Positions 35,175-43,291 of a stretch of DNA of 64,000 nt are shown here, in pieces. The DNA lies in the NCBI RefSeq assembly GCF_016862455.1, contig NZ_BOMZ01000003.1, positions 1-64,000 on the forward strand, read 5' to 3'. The DNA is from Actinoplanes utahensis. Its GTDB lineage: Bacteria; Actinomycetota; Actinomycetes; Mycobacteriales; Micromonosporaceae. Every line of letters begins with the position of its first letter. Position 1 is the stretch's first letter. The position numbers were made by a program, and so were the translations under genes. Below the pieces are notes generated by a model that saw only the letters and a list, made by a program, of their open reading frames with translations, did no database searches and had not been told where the DNA came from.

Positions 35175-36008
35175 CTACAGACGGGGCCGCCCTCCGGGGC
35201 GGCCCACCGTCTTTCCGGCCGCCTCCACCGCCCGGTGGGCCGCCTCCTCCGGCGTCGCCCCGTCCAGCAGGGCGACGGTCAGGGCGGCGGTGAACGCGTC
35301 ACCCGCCCCGGTCGTGTCGACCACCCGGCCCTCCGGATGCGGGATCACCAGGTCACCGCCCTCCCAGACGAACCGGTCGCCGTCCGGGACACCGAACGCC
35401 ACCAGCCGCGGCCCCGCCGACAGCAGCTCCCGGGCGTCGCCGATCTGTTCCGCCTCGTTCTCGTCGGCGCGGACCACGTCGGCCAGCGCGATGATCTCCC
35501 GGTCGGCGACACCGTCCAGCACGACCAGGGCGTCCGCGGCACGGGCGAGACGAGCGGCGGCCAGCGCGGCCGCCGGCGGCTGCTGCAGTTGCACGAGTAC
35601 GGCGTCGGCCGCGCCCAGCACCCCGGCCGCCGCCTCCACGTCGGCCACGCTCAGCAGCACCTCCTCCGGCAGATGCTGCAGGTAGCGCCACTGCCCGCCG
35701 GACTCCAGAACCTCCACGATCAGGCCGGTCAGCGTGCCGGCCCGGCGCACCACGGGGGTGACGTCGATGCCGTCGGCAGCCGCCTGCGCGAGCAGCTGAT
35801 CGCCGATCACGTCGTCACCGGCCACCGCCACCAGGCTCACCGGCAGGCCCAGCTGAGCCACCGCCACCGCCTGATTGGCGCCCTTGCCGCCCAGGGTCTC
35901 GCGTCGCTGCGACACGTCGCCCGAGGTCCCCGCCTCCGGCAGCTCGTCGATACCGAGCACCACATCCCGGGCCAGCTGCCCGACCACCACTACTCGTCGT
36001 CCCGTCAC
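35175..36008 (-). CDS. rbsK: Ribokinase (PfkB family sugar kinase)
   Basis: A 277-residue cytoplasmic kinase that phosphorylates ribose or a related sugar. It shows the N-terminal GQLARDVVLGIDELPEAG and LGGKGANQAVAVAQLG (PfkB signature 1), and signature 2 with the catalytic Asp in VVDTTGAGDAFTAAL. It is short for a ribokinase (usually about 300), and the C-terminal RPGGRP end overlaps a hairpin terminator. The GTG start opens TGRRVVVVGQL. It is 95 bp downstream of the large NB-ARC/TPR gene in the same direction and may be co-transcribed with it. Confidence 0.8.
   Translation of the reverse strand: MTGRRVVVVGQLARDVVLGIDELPEAGTSGDVSQRRETLGGKGANQAVAVAQLGLPVSLVAVAGDDVIGDQLLAQAAADGIDVTPVVRRAGTLTGLIVEVLESGGQWRYLQHLPEEVLLSVADVEAAAGVLGAADAVLVQLQQPPAAALAAARLARAADALVVLDGVADREIIALADVVRADENEAEQIGDARELLSAGPRLVAFGVPDGDRFVWEGGDLVIPHPEGRVVDTTGAGDAFTAALTVALLDGATPEEAAHRAVEAAGKTVGRPGGRPRL
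35179..35212. terminator. Bidirectional terminator between ctaD and rbsK
   Basis: GGGCCGCCC and GGGCGGCCC form a 9-bp stem with a 4-nt loop, flanked by AGACGG and CCGTCT which extend it across a small bulge. It lies 10 bp after ctaD and within the last codons of the convergent ribokinase gene. Confidence 0.7.
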
Positions 36009-36103
36009 GGATGGTGCGTACCCCCGCAAGGCGCTCCTCCAACCGCCACGGCGGCTCGCCCGCCGGTTTGCGCACCCGGCCGGTAGAGGTCCGCGGGGCG
36101 CCG

Positions 36104-38566
36104 TCACGGCGTGGCCCCGGGATGGGGCGGATCCGGACAGGGTGGGACGGCTCGTGCCCCGGGGTCCGCCGGCAGGGCCGCCAGCCGTTCGCGGACCGCC
36201 GCCGCCTCGGACAGCCCACGCGACTCGAAGAAGGCGAGCCCCCGCTGCCAGGCGTCGCGGGCCGCGCCGGTGTCCCCCATCGCGAGGTGGGTGGCGCCGA
36301 GCCGGACCGCGATCTCCGCCTCGCTGTGCCGGTCGCCGAGCTCGACGTGCAGGTCGATGCTCTCCCGGAAGTGTTCCACCGCCAGGTCGTGGCGGCCCAG
36401 GCTGTGGAAGGCGACGCCGAGCGTGTCGAGGGTGGCCGACAGGCCGATCCGGTGGCCGATCTCGCGTTGCAGGCGCACCGCCTCCCGGCACCGTTCCACG
36501 GCCTGCTCGTGCTCGCCGAGCCCGGTCAGCAGATAGCCCGCCATGTTCAGCGAGAAGCCCAGCACCACCGGATCACCGGCCCGCCTGGCCAGGTCGATCG
36601 CCCGGTCGCTGTGGGCGAGCGCCTCCGGTCGGCGGTCCTGCAACCCGCACGCCCAGGCCAGCAGGTACAGGCAGTTGGCGGCCCGGGACAGGTCGCCCAG
36701 CTCGTGATAGAGGTCGTGGGCCCGTTCCAGACGGCGGAACGCGTCGGCCGCCCGCCCCTGCTGCAGGCACCCGTTCGCGACGACCCGGTGCGAGAAAGCC
36801 TGCGCGGCCCGGTCACCGATCCGCTCCGCCGCCGCCAGCGCGGTCTCCTGCACCGACACACACTCCCGCCGGTCGCCGTCCCGGTCCAGGAACTCCCCCA
36901 TCCCCCAGGCCAACTGCCAGACCGCACGATCCGCACCGGTACGGGCGGCGAGCTCGAAGACGGCGAGCAGGCAGTGCCGTTCGGCGGCGAACCAGGCCAG
37001 GGCGCCCGCTTCGCCGTCGGGGCGCCCGGCCGTCGCGGGACGGTCACCGGCCGGCAGCTCCATCGGCGCCCGGAACGGGTTCAGGGTGGTGGCCGCCGTG
37101 TGCGTCTCGTGGACGAAATGGGCGATCAGCCGTTCCCGTGCCGCCTCCTGCTCCCCCGGGCCGCGCGCCTCCTCCGCCAGCTCGGTGGCGTAGGCCCGCA
37201 CCAGGTCGTGCAGCACGTACCGGCCGGGACGCTTCTCGATCAGCAGTTGCGCGCCGGTGAGCACGGCGAGCTCCCGCTGGGCGGCGGCCGGCGTCGTGCC
37301 GGCGAGCGCGGCGGCGGCGCGCACCGTGACGTCCGGACCGGGATGCGGCCCCAGCAGCCGGAACAAGTGCTGAGCCGGCTCGGCGAGCGCACGATAGGAC
37401 CAGGAGAAGGCGGCCCGGACGTCGGTGCCGGTGTCGCCGGTGCGCAACATGTCCAGGCCGCCGGGCGTCCGGCCGAGGTCGGCGGCGATGTCGGCCAGGG
37501 CGAAATCCGGATGGACGGCGCTGCGGGCGGCGACCACGGCCAGGGCCAGCGGCAGCCCGCCGCAGGCGGCGATGATGCGGCCCGCCGCCGTGCTCTCCCC
37601 GGCGATCCGGTCCGCGCCGAGCCGGCCGGCGAGCAGGTCGCGGGCGTCGCCGTCGCCGAGCGGGCGCAGCGTCAGCAGGTCCGCGCTGTCCGCCACGACC
37701 AGGCCGGTCAGCTGCCGCCGGCTGGTCACCACACCCAGGCAGCCGTCCGGCGGCAGCAACGGCCGGACCTGTTCGGCGTCGGCGGCGTTGTCCAGCACGA
37801 CCAGCACGCGCCTGCCGTGCAACGTGGTGCGGTAGAGCCGTTCGGCGGCCTCGGGCTCGGCCGGGATGTGCTCGCCCGGCACCCCCAGCGAGCCGAGCAG
37901 CTGCCGCAACGCCTCGCCGGGCGACATGATCCGCCCCGGGTGGAACCCACGCAGGTTCAGGTACAGCTGGCCGTCCGGGAACCGGTCGCTCACCCGGTGC
38001 GCCCAGTGCAGGGCCAGGCTCGTCTTGCCGACACCGGCCATGCCGCTGATGACGATGGGGCAGCCGCCGGCCAGCAGAGCGTCCAGCCGGGAGACCTCCG
38101 CCGCCCGGGCCACGAAAGCCGGCTGCCGGGACGGCAGTTCCCGGGGGACACTCCCGGCCTCGCTCTCGCCGGCCGGGCGTGTCCCCCGGCGTTCCTGCTC
38201 CGCCCGGTCCCGCCGGCGTTCCTGCTCCGCCCGGTCCCGCCGGCGCTCCTCCTCCAACCGGTCCCGCCGGCGCTCCTCCTCCAACCGGTCCCGCCGGCGC
38301 TCCTCCTCCAACCGGTCCCGGATGGTGGCGAGGGCGCCCTGCTCGGCCGGGGTGGCGCCGAGAATCATGACCAGGGTGTCGAAGCGGTCCGTCGGCGGCA
38401 GCACCCGCCCGGCGAAATACTCCCCTACGACACCGTGCGACCAGCCGGCCCGGTCGGCGATCTCGCGATAGGTCAGCTGTTTGCCACCGTCGCGCCGCGC
38501 TTGGCGCCGCCGCAGCCGGCGCAGCACCTGACCGAGATCGGCGAGAGTGTTCACTTCCGTGGTCAA
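36104..38566 (-). CDS. HTH-NB-ARC-TPR regulator with charged 9-residue repeats
   Basis: An 820-residue STAND-type regulator. An N-terminal helix-turn-helix (about 8-75: LTYREIADRAGWSHGVVGEYFAG) is followed by five repeats of RDRLEEERR or RDRAEQERR (about 83-127), a single charged helix. Then comes the NB-ARC ATPase (about 155-430: P loop GMAGVGKTSLA, VLVVLDNAAD, GVVTSRR, GGLPLALAV) and a TPR C-terminus (about 560-800). It should switch between ADP and ATP states to control transcription. The start is TTG at 38566 with GGAG upstream. A GTG four codons later is the alternative. Its target is unknown. Confidence 0.85.
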   Translation of the reverse strand: MTTEVNTLADLGQVLRRLRRRQARRDGGKQLTYREIADRAGWSHGVVGEYFAGRVLPPTDRFDTLVMILGATPAEQGALATIRDRLEEERRRDRLEEERRRDRLEEERRRDRAEQERRRDRAEQERRGTRPAGESEAGSVPRELPSRQPAFVARAAEVSRLDALLAGGCPIVISGMAGVGKTSLALHWAHRVSDRFPDGQLYLNLRGFHPGRIMSPGEALRQLLGSLGVPGEHIPAEPEAAERLYRTTLHGRRVLVVLDNAADAEQVRPLLPPDGCLGVVTSRRQLTGLVVADSADLLTLRPLGDGDARDLLAGRLGADRIAGESTAAGRIIAACGGLPLALAVVAARSAVHPDFALADIAADLGRTPGGLDMLRTGDTGTDVRAAFSWSYRALAEPAQHLFRLLGPHPGPDVTVRAAAALAGTTPAAAQRELAVLTGAQLLIEKRPGRYVLHDLVRAYATELAEEARGPGEQEAARERLIAHFVHETHTAATTLNPFRAPMELPAGDRPATAGRPDGEAGALAWFAAERHCLLAVFELAARTGADRAVWQLAWGMGEFLDRDGDRRECVSVQETALAAAERIGDRAAQAFSHRVVANGCLQQGRAADAFRRLERAHDLYHELGDLSRAANCLYLLAWACGLQDRRPEALAHSDRAIDLARRAGDPVVLGFSLNMAGYLLTGLGEHEQAVERCREAVRLQREIGHRIGLSATLDTLGVAFHSLGRHDLAVEHFRESIDLHVELGDRHSEAEIAVRLGATHLAMGDTGAARDAWQRGLAFFESRGLSEAAAVRERLAALPADPGARAVPPCPDPPHPGATP
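38187..38321. repeat. 27-bp coding repeat, five copies
   Basis: Five 27-bp units lie in frame in the NB-ARC/TPR regulator gene, each coding for nine residues (RDRLEEERR, three copies; RDRAEQERR, two copies). The two sequence variants are grouped, showing recent unit duplication. Copy number may vary between strains. Confidence 0.85.
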
Positions 38567-38901
38567 GCTCCGGCCCCTACCGTCCCCCGCGTCGCTGGAG
38601 CGAAGCTTACTTGCGTCTGTCCAATGTGGTCCAGCGCCGTCCTGGTACGGATGAGCGCCCCGCCCGGCCCGCCCTCATCGACTCCTCCGCGCTCCGGGAC
38701 CCCTCGCCCGCCAGGGGGCGCCGGACAGCGTCGGACTGGTCCGTGGCGAAGTCTTCTCCCAGATTGAAACGTTAGCGGCTTCCCCTTATAGCGGAATAAA
38801 ACGGGTTTAATCGGTTTAACACCCAGGGCGAATCCACCATGAGAGCGACCAGTACGCCTACTACGAGGCGGTTCGATCCGACCGCCCGGGGGTGAACAGC
38901 A
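38567..38901. other. Intergenic promoter region between divergent genes
   Basis: There is no gene. An AT-rich pocket at about 38775-38822 (with TTATAGCGGAATAAAAC and GGTTTAATCGGTTTAAC) stands out in the GC-rich surroundings and probably holds the promoter for the gene at 38902. The ribosome binding site GGGGGTGA lies just before that start. Confidence 0.5.
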
Positions 38902-39954
38902 ATGCTCATCGGGACGACCTTCAGTCAAGCCGAGATCTCACACTGGCAGAACAGGTTGACGAAGAACGATATCTTCCGCATCTTTCCCAACTCCGACGGA
39001 CTGCCGCCCGCCTGGACCGACAAGCGTTACCAGTACTGCCGGGCGGTCGGCGCCATCCCGTTCATCTCCACCAAGATCGACGGCGACCCGGAGCGGTTGC
39101 GGCAGCTGCGGACCCTGCTGCTCACCATGGAGCCGTGGGTGCGGCAGCTCTATCTGACCGATCGCCACGAGCCGGAGGACGACACCCTGCCGAACGGCGA
39201 CACGCTCACCGCGGCCCGGTACAAGGAGAACTTCAACGCCCTCCTGGCCATGGTGAACAAGCTGCCGCCGCCGATCCGCTCGCGGATCCGCTGCGGACCG
39301 GTGATGACCAAACAGTGGACCGAGAACAAGGCCGGCCGCGGCTACCACCAGTGGGATCCGGGAACGGGCGACTTCTACGGCGTGGACGCATACGTCAACT
39401 CGTGGGCGCCCGGCAACGCCGGCACCGTCTTCACCGAGTTCCCGCACGCCGCCACCTGGCTGGGGAAGATCAAGGCGTACCGGTTCGGCCCCTCCGACAC
39501 CCGGCCCCGGATCCTCGCCGAACTCGGCGCGATCCAGCCGGCATGGGACCGCGACGGCAGCGCACGGGCCGCCTTCCTGCGCGACGTGCACGACGAGGTG
39601 TCCGGCTGGAACCCGGGCACCACCGGCTGGTCCTTCCTGGGCTGGATCTGGTGGAACACCGAAGGCACCAGCGGCGCCCCGGTCACCGGCATCGGCAGGC
39701 GGCGCTGGTTCCAGCTGGACCGGCGGCACAACGCGAAGCCGCTGACACGGGACGGGCGGACCATCGACCCGATGGGCGGTTACGACGAGGTGCCCACCAA
39801 CCAGGCCCTCACGACGTACAACACCCTCGCCCGGCAGCCCGGACGGCACCGCGCCGCCGACTCCGGGAACCCTCCCGGCACCGATCCCGGCACGGCGATG
39901 ATCGGGGTGGCCGCCATGCCGGGCACGGCCGACGTCGCCGTCTCCCCGGCGTAG
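38902..39954 (+). CDS. Clan-A glycoside hydrolase-like TIM-barrel protein, no signal peptide
   Basis: A 350-residue protein whose strand pattern fits a (beta/alpha)8 barrel: LIGTTF, IFRIFPN, PFISTKI, QLYLTDRHEPE, IRCGPVM, YGVDAYV, ILAELGAI, FLGWIWW. Glu90 (RHEPE) at the end of strand 4 and Glu207 (AELGA) at the end of strand 7 are exactly the acid/base and nucleophile places of clan-A glycosidases, GH26-like in look. No family is certain. There is no signal peptide or membrane segment, which is odd for a glycan hydrolase. The next gene, 70 bp on, codes for a protease also without a signal. The C-terminal 40 residues are low complexity. Confidence 0.6.
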   Translation: MLIGTTFSQAEISHWQNRLTKNDIFRIFPNSDGLPPAWTDKRYQYCRAVGAIPFISTKIDGDPERLRQLRTLLLTMEPWVRQLYLTDRHEPEDDTLPNGDTLTAARYKENFNALLAMVNKLPPPIRSRIRCGPVMTKQWTENKAGRGYHQWDPGTGDFYGVDAYVNSWAPGNAGTVFTEFPHAATWLGKIKAYRFGPSDTRPRILAELGAIQPAWDRDGSARAAFLRDVHDEVSGWNPGTTGWSFLGWIWWNTEGTSGAPVTGIGRRRWFQLDRRHNAKPLTRDGRTIDPMGGYDEVPTNQALTTYNTLARQPGRHRAADSGNPPGTDPGTAMIGVAAMPGTADVAVSPA

Positions 39955-40024
39955 AGCCTCCACCGGATCGGCCCGGCTCGGGACACCGAAGCCGGAACTC
40001 GTCACATGACTCCCTGGAGGGCTC

Positions 40025-40801
40025 ATGCAAACGCCAACCTGTTCGATCAAGATGCTGCCGGCAGAGGAATGGGTGGCAGCCGCCGAGCAAGCGTCGGAGA
40101 TCAATCCGGCGAACGCGCCGTCGCTCGACATGCTGCGCCAGGCCGCCCCCGATACGGTGATCGACCCGCAGGACCTCGCTATCCTGACCGCCAGTTACTG
40201 GGGGCCGCGTGGCGCCCACCTCACCGTCGGGTTCCTGGACAACCCCGAACCGGAACTCCGCAGGCGCATCCTGTCCCACATGAACGCCTGGGGCCGGTGG
40301 GCCGACATCAGCTTCGTCGAGAGCGCGACCGATCCGCAGGTGCGGATCGCCAGGATGACCGGCCCGAAACACGGCGGCTTCTGGTCATATCTCGGCACCG
40401 ACATCCTCAGCATCGCCCCCGGCCAGCCCACGATGAACTTCGAAGGCTTCACCATCAAGACCCCCGAGCCGCTGTTCGTACGCGTGGTACGCCACGAGAC
40501 CGGCCACACCCTCGGTTTCCCGCACGAGCATCTGCGCAAGGAGATCATCGACCGCATCGACCGGGACATGGCCATCGCCTGGTTCGGGGAGAAAATGAGA
40601 TGGAGCCCGGAACGGGTGATCCACAACGTTCTGACACCGCTGCGACGGTCGAATCTGATGGCCACCGCCGAGCCGGATCCACATTCGATCATGTGCTACT
40701 GGCTGCCCGGCAACATCATGAAAGACGGCCTGGATGTCCAAGGCGGTTCGGACGTCAGCCCCCAGGACGCGCGCTTCGTCGCCCGGCTGTACCCGAAATA
40801 G
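40025..40801 (+). CDS. Astacin-like (M12A) zinc metalloprotease, no signal peptide
   Basis: A 258-residue protease. The zinc motif HETGHTLGFPHEH (His157, Glu158, His161, His167) is the full astacin HExxHxxGxxHE signature, and a Met turn follows in SIMCYW. An N-terminal segment of about 50 residues may be a propeptide. No signal peptide is visible. GGAGGG lies before the ATG. It probably forms an operon with the TIM-barrel gene upstream, and both products may leave the cell by another route or act after lysis. Confidence 0.8.
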   Translation: MQTPTCSIKMLPAEEWVAAAEQASEINPANAPSLDMLRQAAPDTVIDPQDLAILTASYWGPRGAHLTVGFLDNPEPELRRRILSHMNAWGRWADISFVESATDPQVRIARMTGPKHGGFWSYLGTDILSIAPGQPTMNFEGFTIKTPEPLFVRVVRHETGHTLGFPHEHLRKEIIDRIDRDMAIAWFGEKMRWSPERVIHNVLTPLRRSNLMATAEPDPHSIMCYWLPGNIMKDGLDVQGGSDVSPQDARFVARLYPK

Positions 40802-40831
40802 CTCCTCTCCGCCCCCGGCCCGAGCCTGGCG

Positions 40832-40850
40832 GCCGCCGTCTCACGGCGGC
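40832..40850. terminator. Hairpin terminator after the astacin-like gene
   Basis: GCCGCCGT and ACGGCGGC form a perfect 8-bp stem with a CTC loop, between convergent genes. Confidence 0.6.
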
Positions 40851-40877
40851 GGCGGTCAGCGGTCAGCGGTCCGGACC

Positions 40878-41606
40878 TCAGCCGAGAAGCAGACGGGCGC
40901 CGGCGAGCGTCGTGAACCACTCGGAATCGGTGAAGCCGGGCCCCGTCTCCGGCCCGATGTAGGCGTCGATGTGCCGGGCGCCGCCGAGCCCCGGAGTGAA
41001 CTCGTCGCTGATCCGCCAGGCCGCCGCCCGCAATCGGGCGCAGACCGCCGGCGTCACGTCCTCCGGCCGGCCGCAGTCCGCGATCGTGAACGCGGTCCCG
41101 GCCGGCAGGACATCCGTGTCGGCGGCCGCCGACACGAACGGTACGAGCACCCCGCCGTCACTGGCCCGCGGCGCCGAGTCCAGCCAGAAGCCGACATCGT
41201 ACGACCAGTTCAGGTAGCGGCCGGACACGGTCAGCCCGGTGCCTTCCTCGCGTACCGCGTTGACGAAGTCCGCCGGGAACTCGCCCAGATCCCGGCCGCC
41301 CGACGTACAGACCAGGCTCGGGCAGCCGGTCACCGGAACCGGTTCGCCGTCGTGGAACCGCTCGACCGCCGTGTAGTAGACGGTGATCTCCCACCCGTCG
41401 CTGAACCGCACGGCCGGGCTCGGTACGGTCCGCGCGGTCACCGGCGTGGTCATGACCGGAACCGCCGAGGACGCCATCGCGGCCGGTCGCGGCGACGGGG
41501 AGGCGGCCGGTGGCGGCGACGCGGACGGCGGCGTCTCGGGGGCCGTGCCGCAGCCGCTCGCCACGACGGCGATCACGGCGCTGGCGATGACGCGGCGAAC
41601 ACACAC
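40878..41606 (-). CDS. 3D-domain (double-psi barrel) lipoprotein
   Basis: A 242-residue putative lipoprotein. The start is GTG, and the signal ends at lipobox VASGC (Cys19). A long Pro/Ser/Ala linker runs to about 60. The C-terminal domain (about 70-240) resembles the 3D (Asp-Asp-Asp) fold found in resuscitation-type and lytic proteins: WEITVYYTAVE, FVSAAADTDVLPAGTAFTIADCG, TPGLGGARHIDAYIG. It could bind or cut wall polymers. No partner genes are evident. Confidence 0.65.
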   Translation of the reverse strand: MCVRRVIASAVIAVVASGCGTAPETPPSASPPPAASPSPRPAAMASSAVPVMTTPVTARTVPSPAVRFSDGWEITVYYTAVERFHDGEPVPVTGCPSLVCTSGGRDLGEFPADFVNAVREEGTGLTVSGRYLNWSYDVGFWLDSAPRASDGGVLVPFVSAAADTDVLPAGTAFTIADCGRPEDVTPAVCARLRAAAWRISDEFTPGLGGARHIDAYIGPETGPGFTDSEWFTTLAGARLLLG

Positions 41607-41707
41607 CCGTCGAGCATGCGACGAGACGGCGGCTTCGCGGGCCGGGTTCGCGGAGCAGCCGGGCGGTCGCCCGTCCGGCTGGTATGGCCCCGGTCGCCAC
41701 CATGAGC

Positions 41708-42322
41708 CTACCGGCCCTCGGGAACCTGGTCCTTGACGTCGTCGTAGCCCGCCGGAACCGGCGCCTCACCCGGCGCGTAGATCACCCGGATCACCCCGCT
41801 CGGGAACGCCTCGGTCGCCGTCACCTTCAGGTGGTACGGCGCGTCACCCTCGTCGAACAACTTCCGGCCCTTGCGTGCCGCCACCGGGTGCACGAGCAGC
41901 CGCAGCTCGTCGACCAGACCGGCCGCCAGCAGCTGCTGCACCACCGAGATCGATCCGGGGATCAGGATGCCCTTGACACCCGGATCCGCCTTGAGCGTGG
42001 TCACCGCGCCGACCAGGTCGCCCTGGATCAACTCCGAGCTGCGCCAGGTGAAGGTGAGGTCCTGCCGCGAGGCGACGACCTTGCGGACGTCCCCGAGCTG
42101 CTTGGCGAACGGCGCGTCCTCTCCACCGGCCGCCTCCCGCTCCGGCCACGCCCCCGCGAAGCTGTCGTACGTCTCCCGGCCCAGCAGCAGCACGTCAGCG
42201 GTCTCGTAGTCTTCGGCGACGGCCCGCCCCATGTTCTCGTCGAAGTACGGGAAGTGCCAGTCCGGGTCGATCTCGGCGACCCCGTCAGCCGAGATGAACA
42301 GTGTGGAGACGACCTTCGCCAT
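41708..42322 (-). CDS. Dihydrofolate reductase-like (RibD C-terminal family) protein
   Basis: A 204-residue protein: MAKVVSTLFISADGVAE at the N-terminus, LLLGRETYDSFAGAWP, GILIPGSISVVQQLLAAGLVDELRLLVHPV and RKLFDEG match the RibD_C family common in actinobacteria. These bind NADPH and reduce unknown substrates, and this is not the essential folate enzyme. It is transcribed alone; a RidA-type gene lies 94 bp upstream in the same direction. Confidence 0.85.
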   Translation of the reverse strand: MAKVVSTLFISADGVAEIDPDWHFPYFDENMGRAVAEDYETADVLLLGRETYDSFAGAWPEREAAGGEDAPFAKQLGDVRKVVASRQDLTFTWRSSELIQGDLVGAVTTLKADPGVKGILIPGSISVVQQLLAAGLVDELRLLVHPVAARKGRKLFDEGDAPYHLKVTATEAFPSGVIRVIYAPGEAPVPAGYDDVKDQVPEGR

Positions 42323-42416
42323 GATGACGTTCCCTTCGTGTCAGGTGCTTACGACAGGTAGACCGGCCCCGTCCCGGAAACTCATCGGACCGTCACGAAC
42401 TTTCTCTCCCACGGCC

Positions 42417-42830
42417 TCACCGCACGCCGTCCTCCAGCGCGGCGGTCAGGTCGATCTCGACGAGTTGCCCCTCGTAACCGAGCGACGCCACACCGAGGAG
42501 CGTGCTCGCCGAGGTGAACGCCGGCCCCAACGGCGACGCCTCCAGCCGGCGCCACACCGTGGCCAGGACCTGACTGTCCGGGCTCACCACGTAGACGATC
42601 GACCGGACCACGTCGGCGGGAGTCGCGCCGGCGGCCTCCAGGACCGTCAGACAGTTCGCGATCACCTGGTCGGTCTGGGCGGCGAAGTCCCCGGGCTCGC
42701 CGACGACCGTACCGGACCGGTCGAGCGGGCACTGACCGGCCAGATGGGCGAGACGCCCGGCCGACGAGATGGTCACATGACTGTATCCGGCCGGCTCGTG
42801 CACGGCCGGCGGATTGAAACGCTCGATCAC
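42417..42830 (-). CDS. RidA/YjgF family protein
   Basis: A 137-residue RidA-fold protein: HLAGQCPLDRSGTVVGEPGDFAAQTDQVIANCLTVL is typical of the trimeric family that hydrolyses reactive enamine/imine intermediates. The C-terminal LGYEGQLVEIDLTAAL replaces the usual G-x-x-V-E-I-(E/D) pattern conservatively, but the Arg of canonical RidA (Arg105-type) is not obvious, so it may belong to a Rid subgroup with another role. Confidence 0.8.
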   Translation of the reverse strand: MIERFNPPAVHEPAGYSHVTISSAGRLAHLAGQCPLDRSGTVVGEPGDFAAQTDQVIANCLTVLEAAGATPADVVRSIVYVVSPDSQVLATVWRRLEASPLGPAFTSASTLLGVASLGYEGQLVEIDLTAALEDGVR

Positions 42831-43092
42831 CTCGGCATTCTCCCAGCAACCGCCACCGCATTTCCGGCCCGACTGTGTGGCCGTACCGAGCCGCCCTCGT
42901 CATCACCGACGACAGGACGCAGTACCGGTATGAGTTGTCGACTCAACGGCCGCCGCTCGCCGAAGGCCCGATGCCGGCCCTGTCCCCGGACAGGCACCTG
43001 CAGAGGGCGGCGCGCTACCGCCGCGTCCGGCGCCACGGGACTGTCTGTTCACGGGCGGGCAAGCCCGGCGCCGGTCACTTCCGGCTGGTCCT

Positions 43093-43125
43093 CACTGCTG
43101 TCTCGGGGCGGGCGAGACAGCAGTG
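43093..43125. terminator. Perfect 13-bp hairpin
   Basis: CACTGCTGTCTCG and CGAGACAGCAGTG pair around a 7-nt GGGCGGG loop, about 170 bp beyond the M36 protease stop and after a first terminator. It may be a back-up terminator. Confidence 0.7.
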
Positions 43126-43248
43126 GCGAGCAGCCGGACAAGATCCGCTGCTGCGCGGACACTCCCGTGCCACGCCACCGACGACGGCCGTCCAGCCCTC
43201 ATGGTGGCGTCGCTCGCACCCCGTACCCGGAAAGGGTCTCGAAGATGA

Positions 43249-43284
43249 AAGCGGTGAGCAGGCCGGCAAGCCTGCTCACCGCTT
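43249..43284 (-). terminator. Terminator of the M36 protease gene
   Basis: AAGCGGTGAGCAGG pairs perfectly over 14 bp with 43271-43284 around an 8-nt loop, directly after the protease stop on the minus strand. Confidence 0.85.
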
Positions 43285-43291
43285 CCGGTGG

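Larger units (their letters stand above)
42831..43291. other. Intergenic region with two terminator hairpins
   Basis: There is no supportable gene. It holds two strong hairpins described separately (43093-43125 and 43249-43284), both reading downstream of the M36 protease gene. The rest shows no coding bias. Confidence 0.5.
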
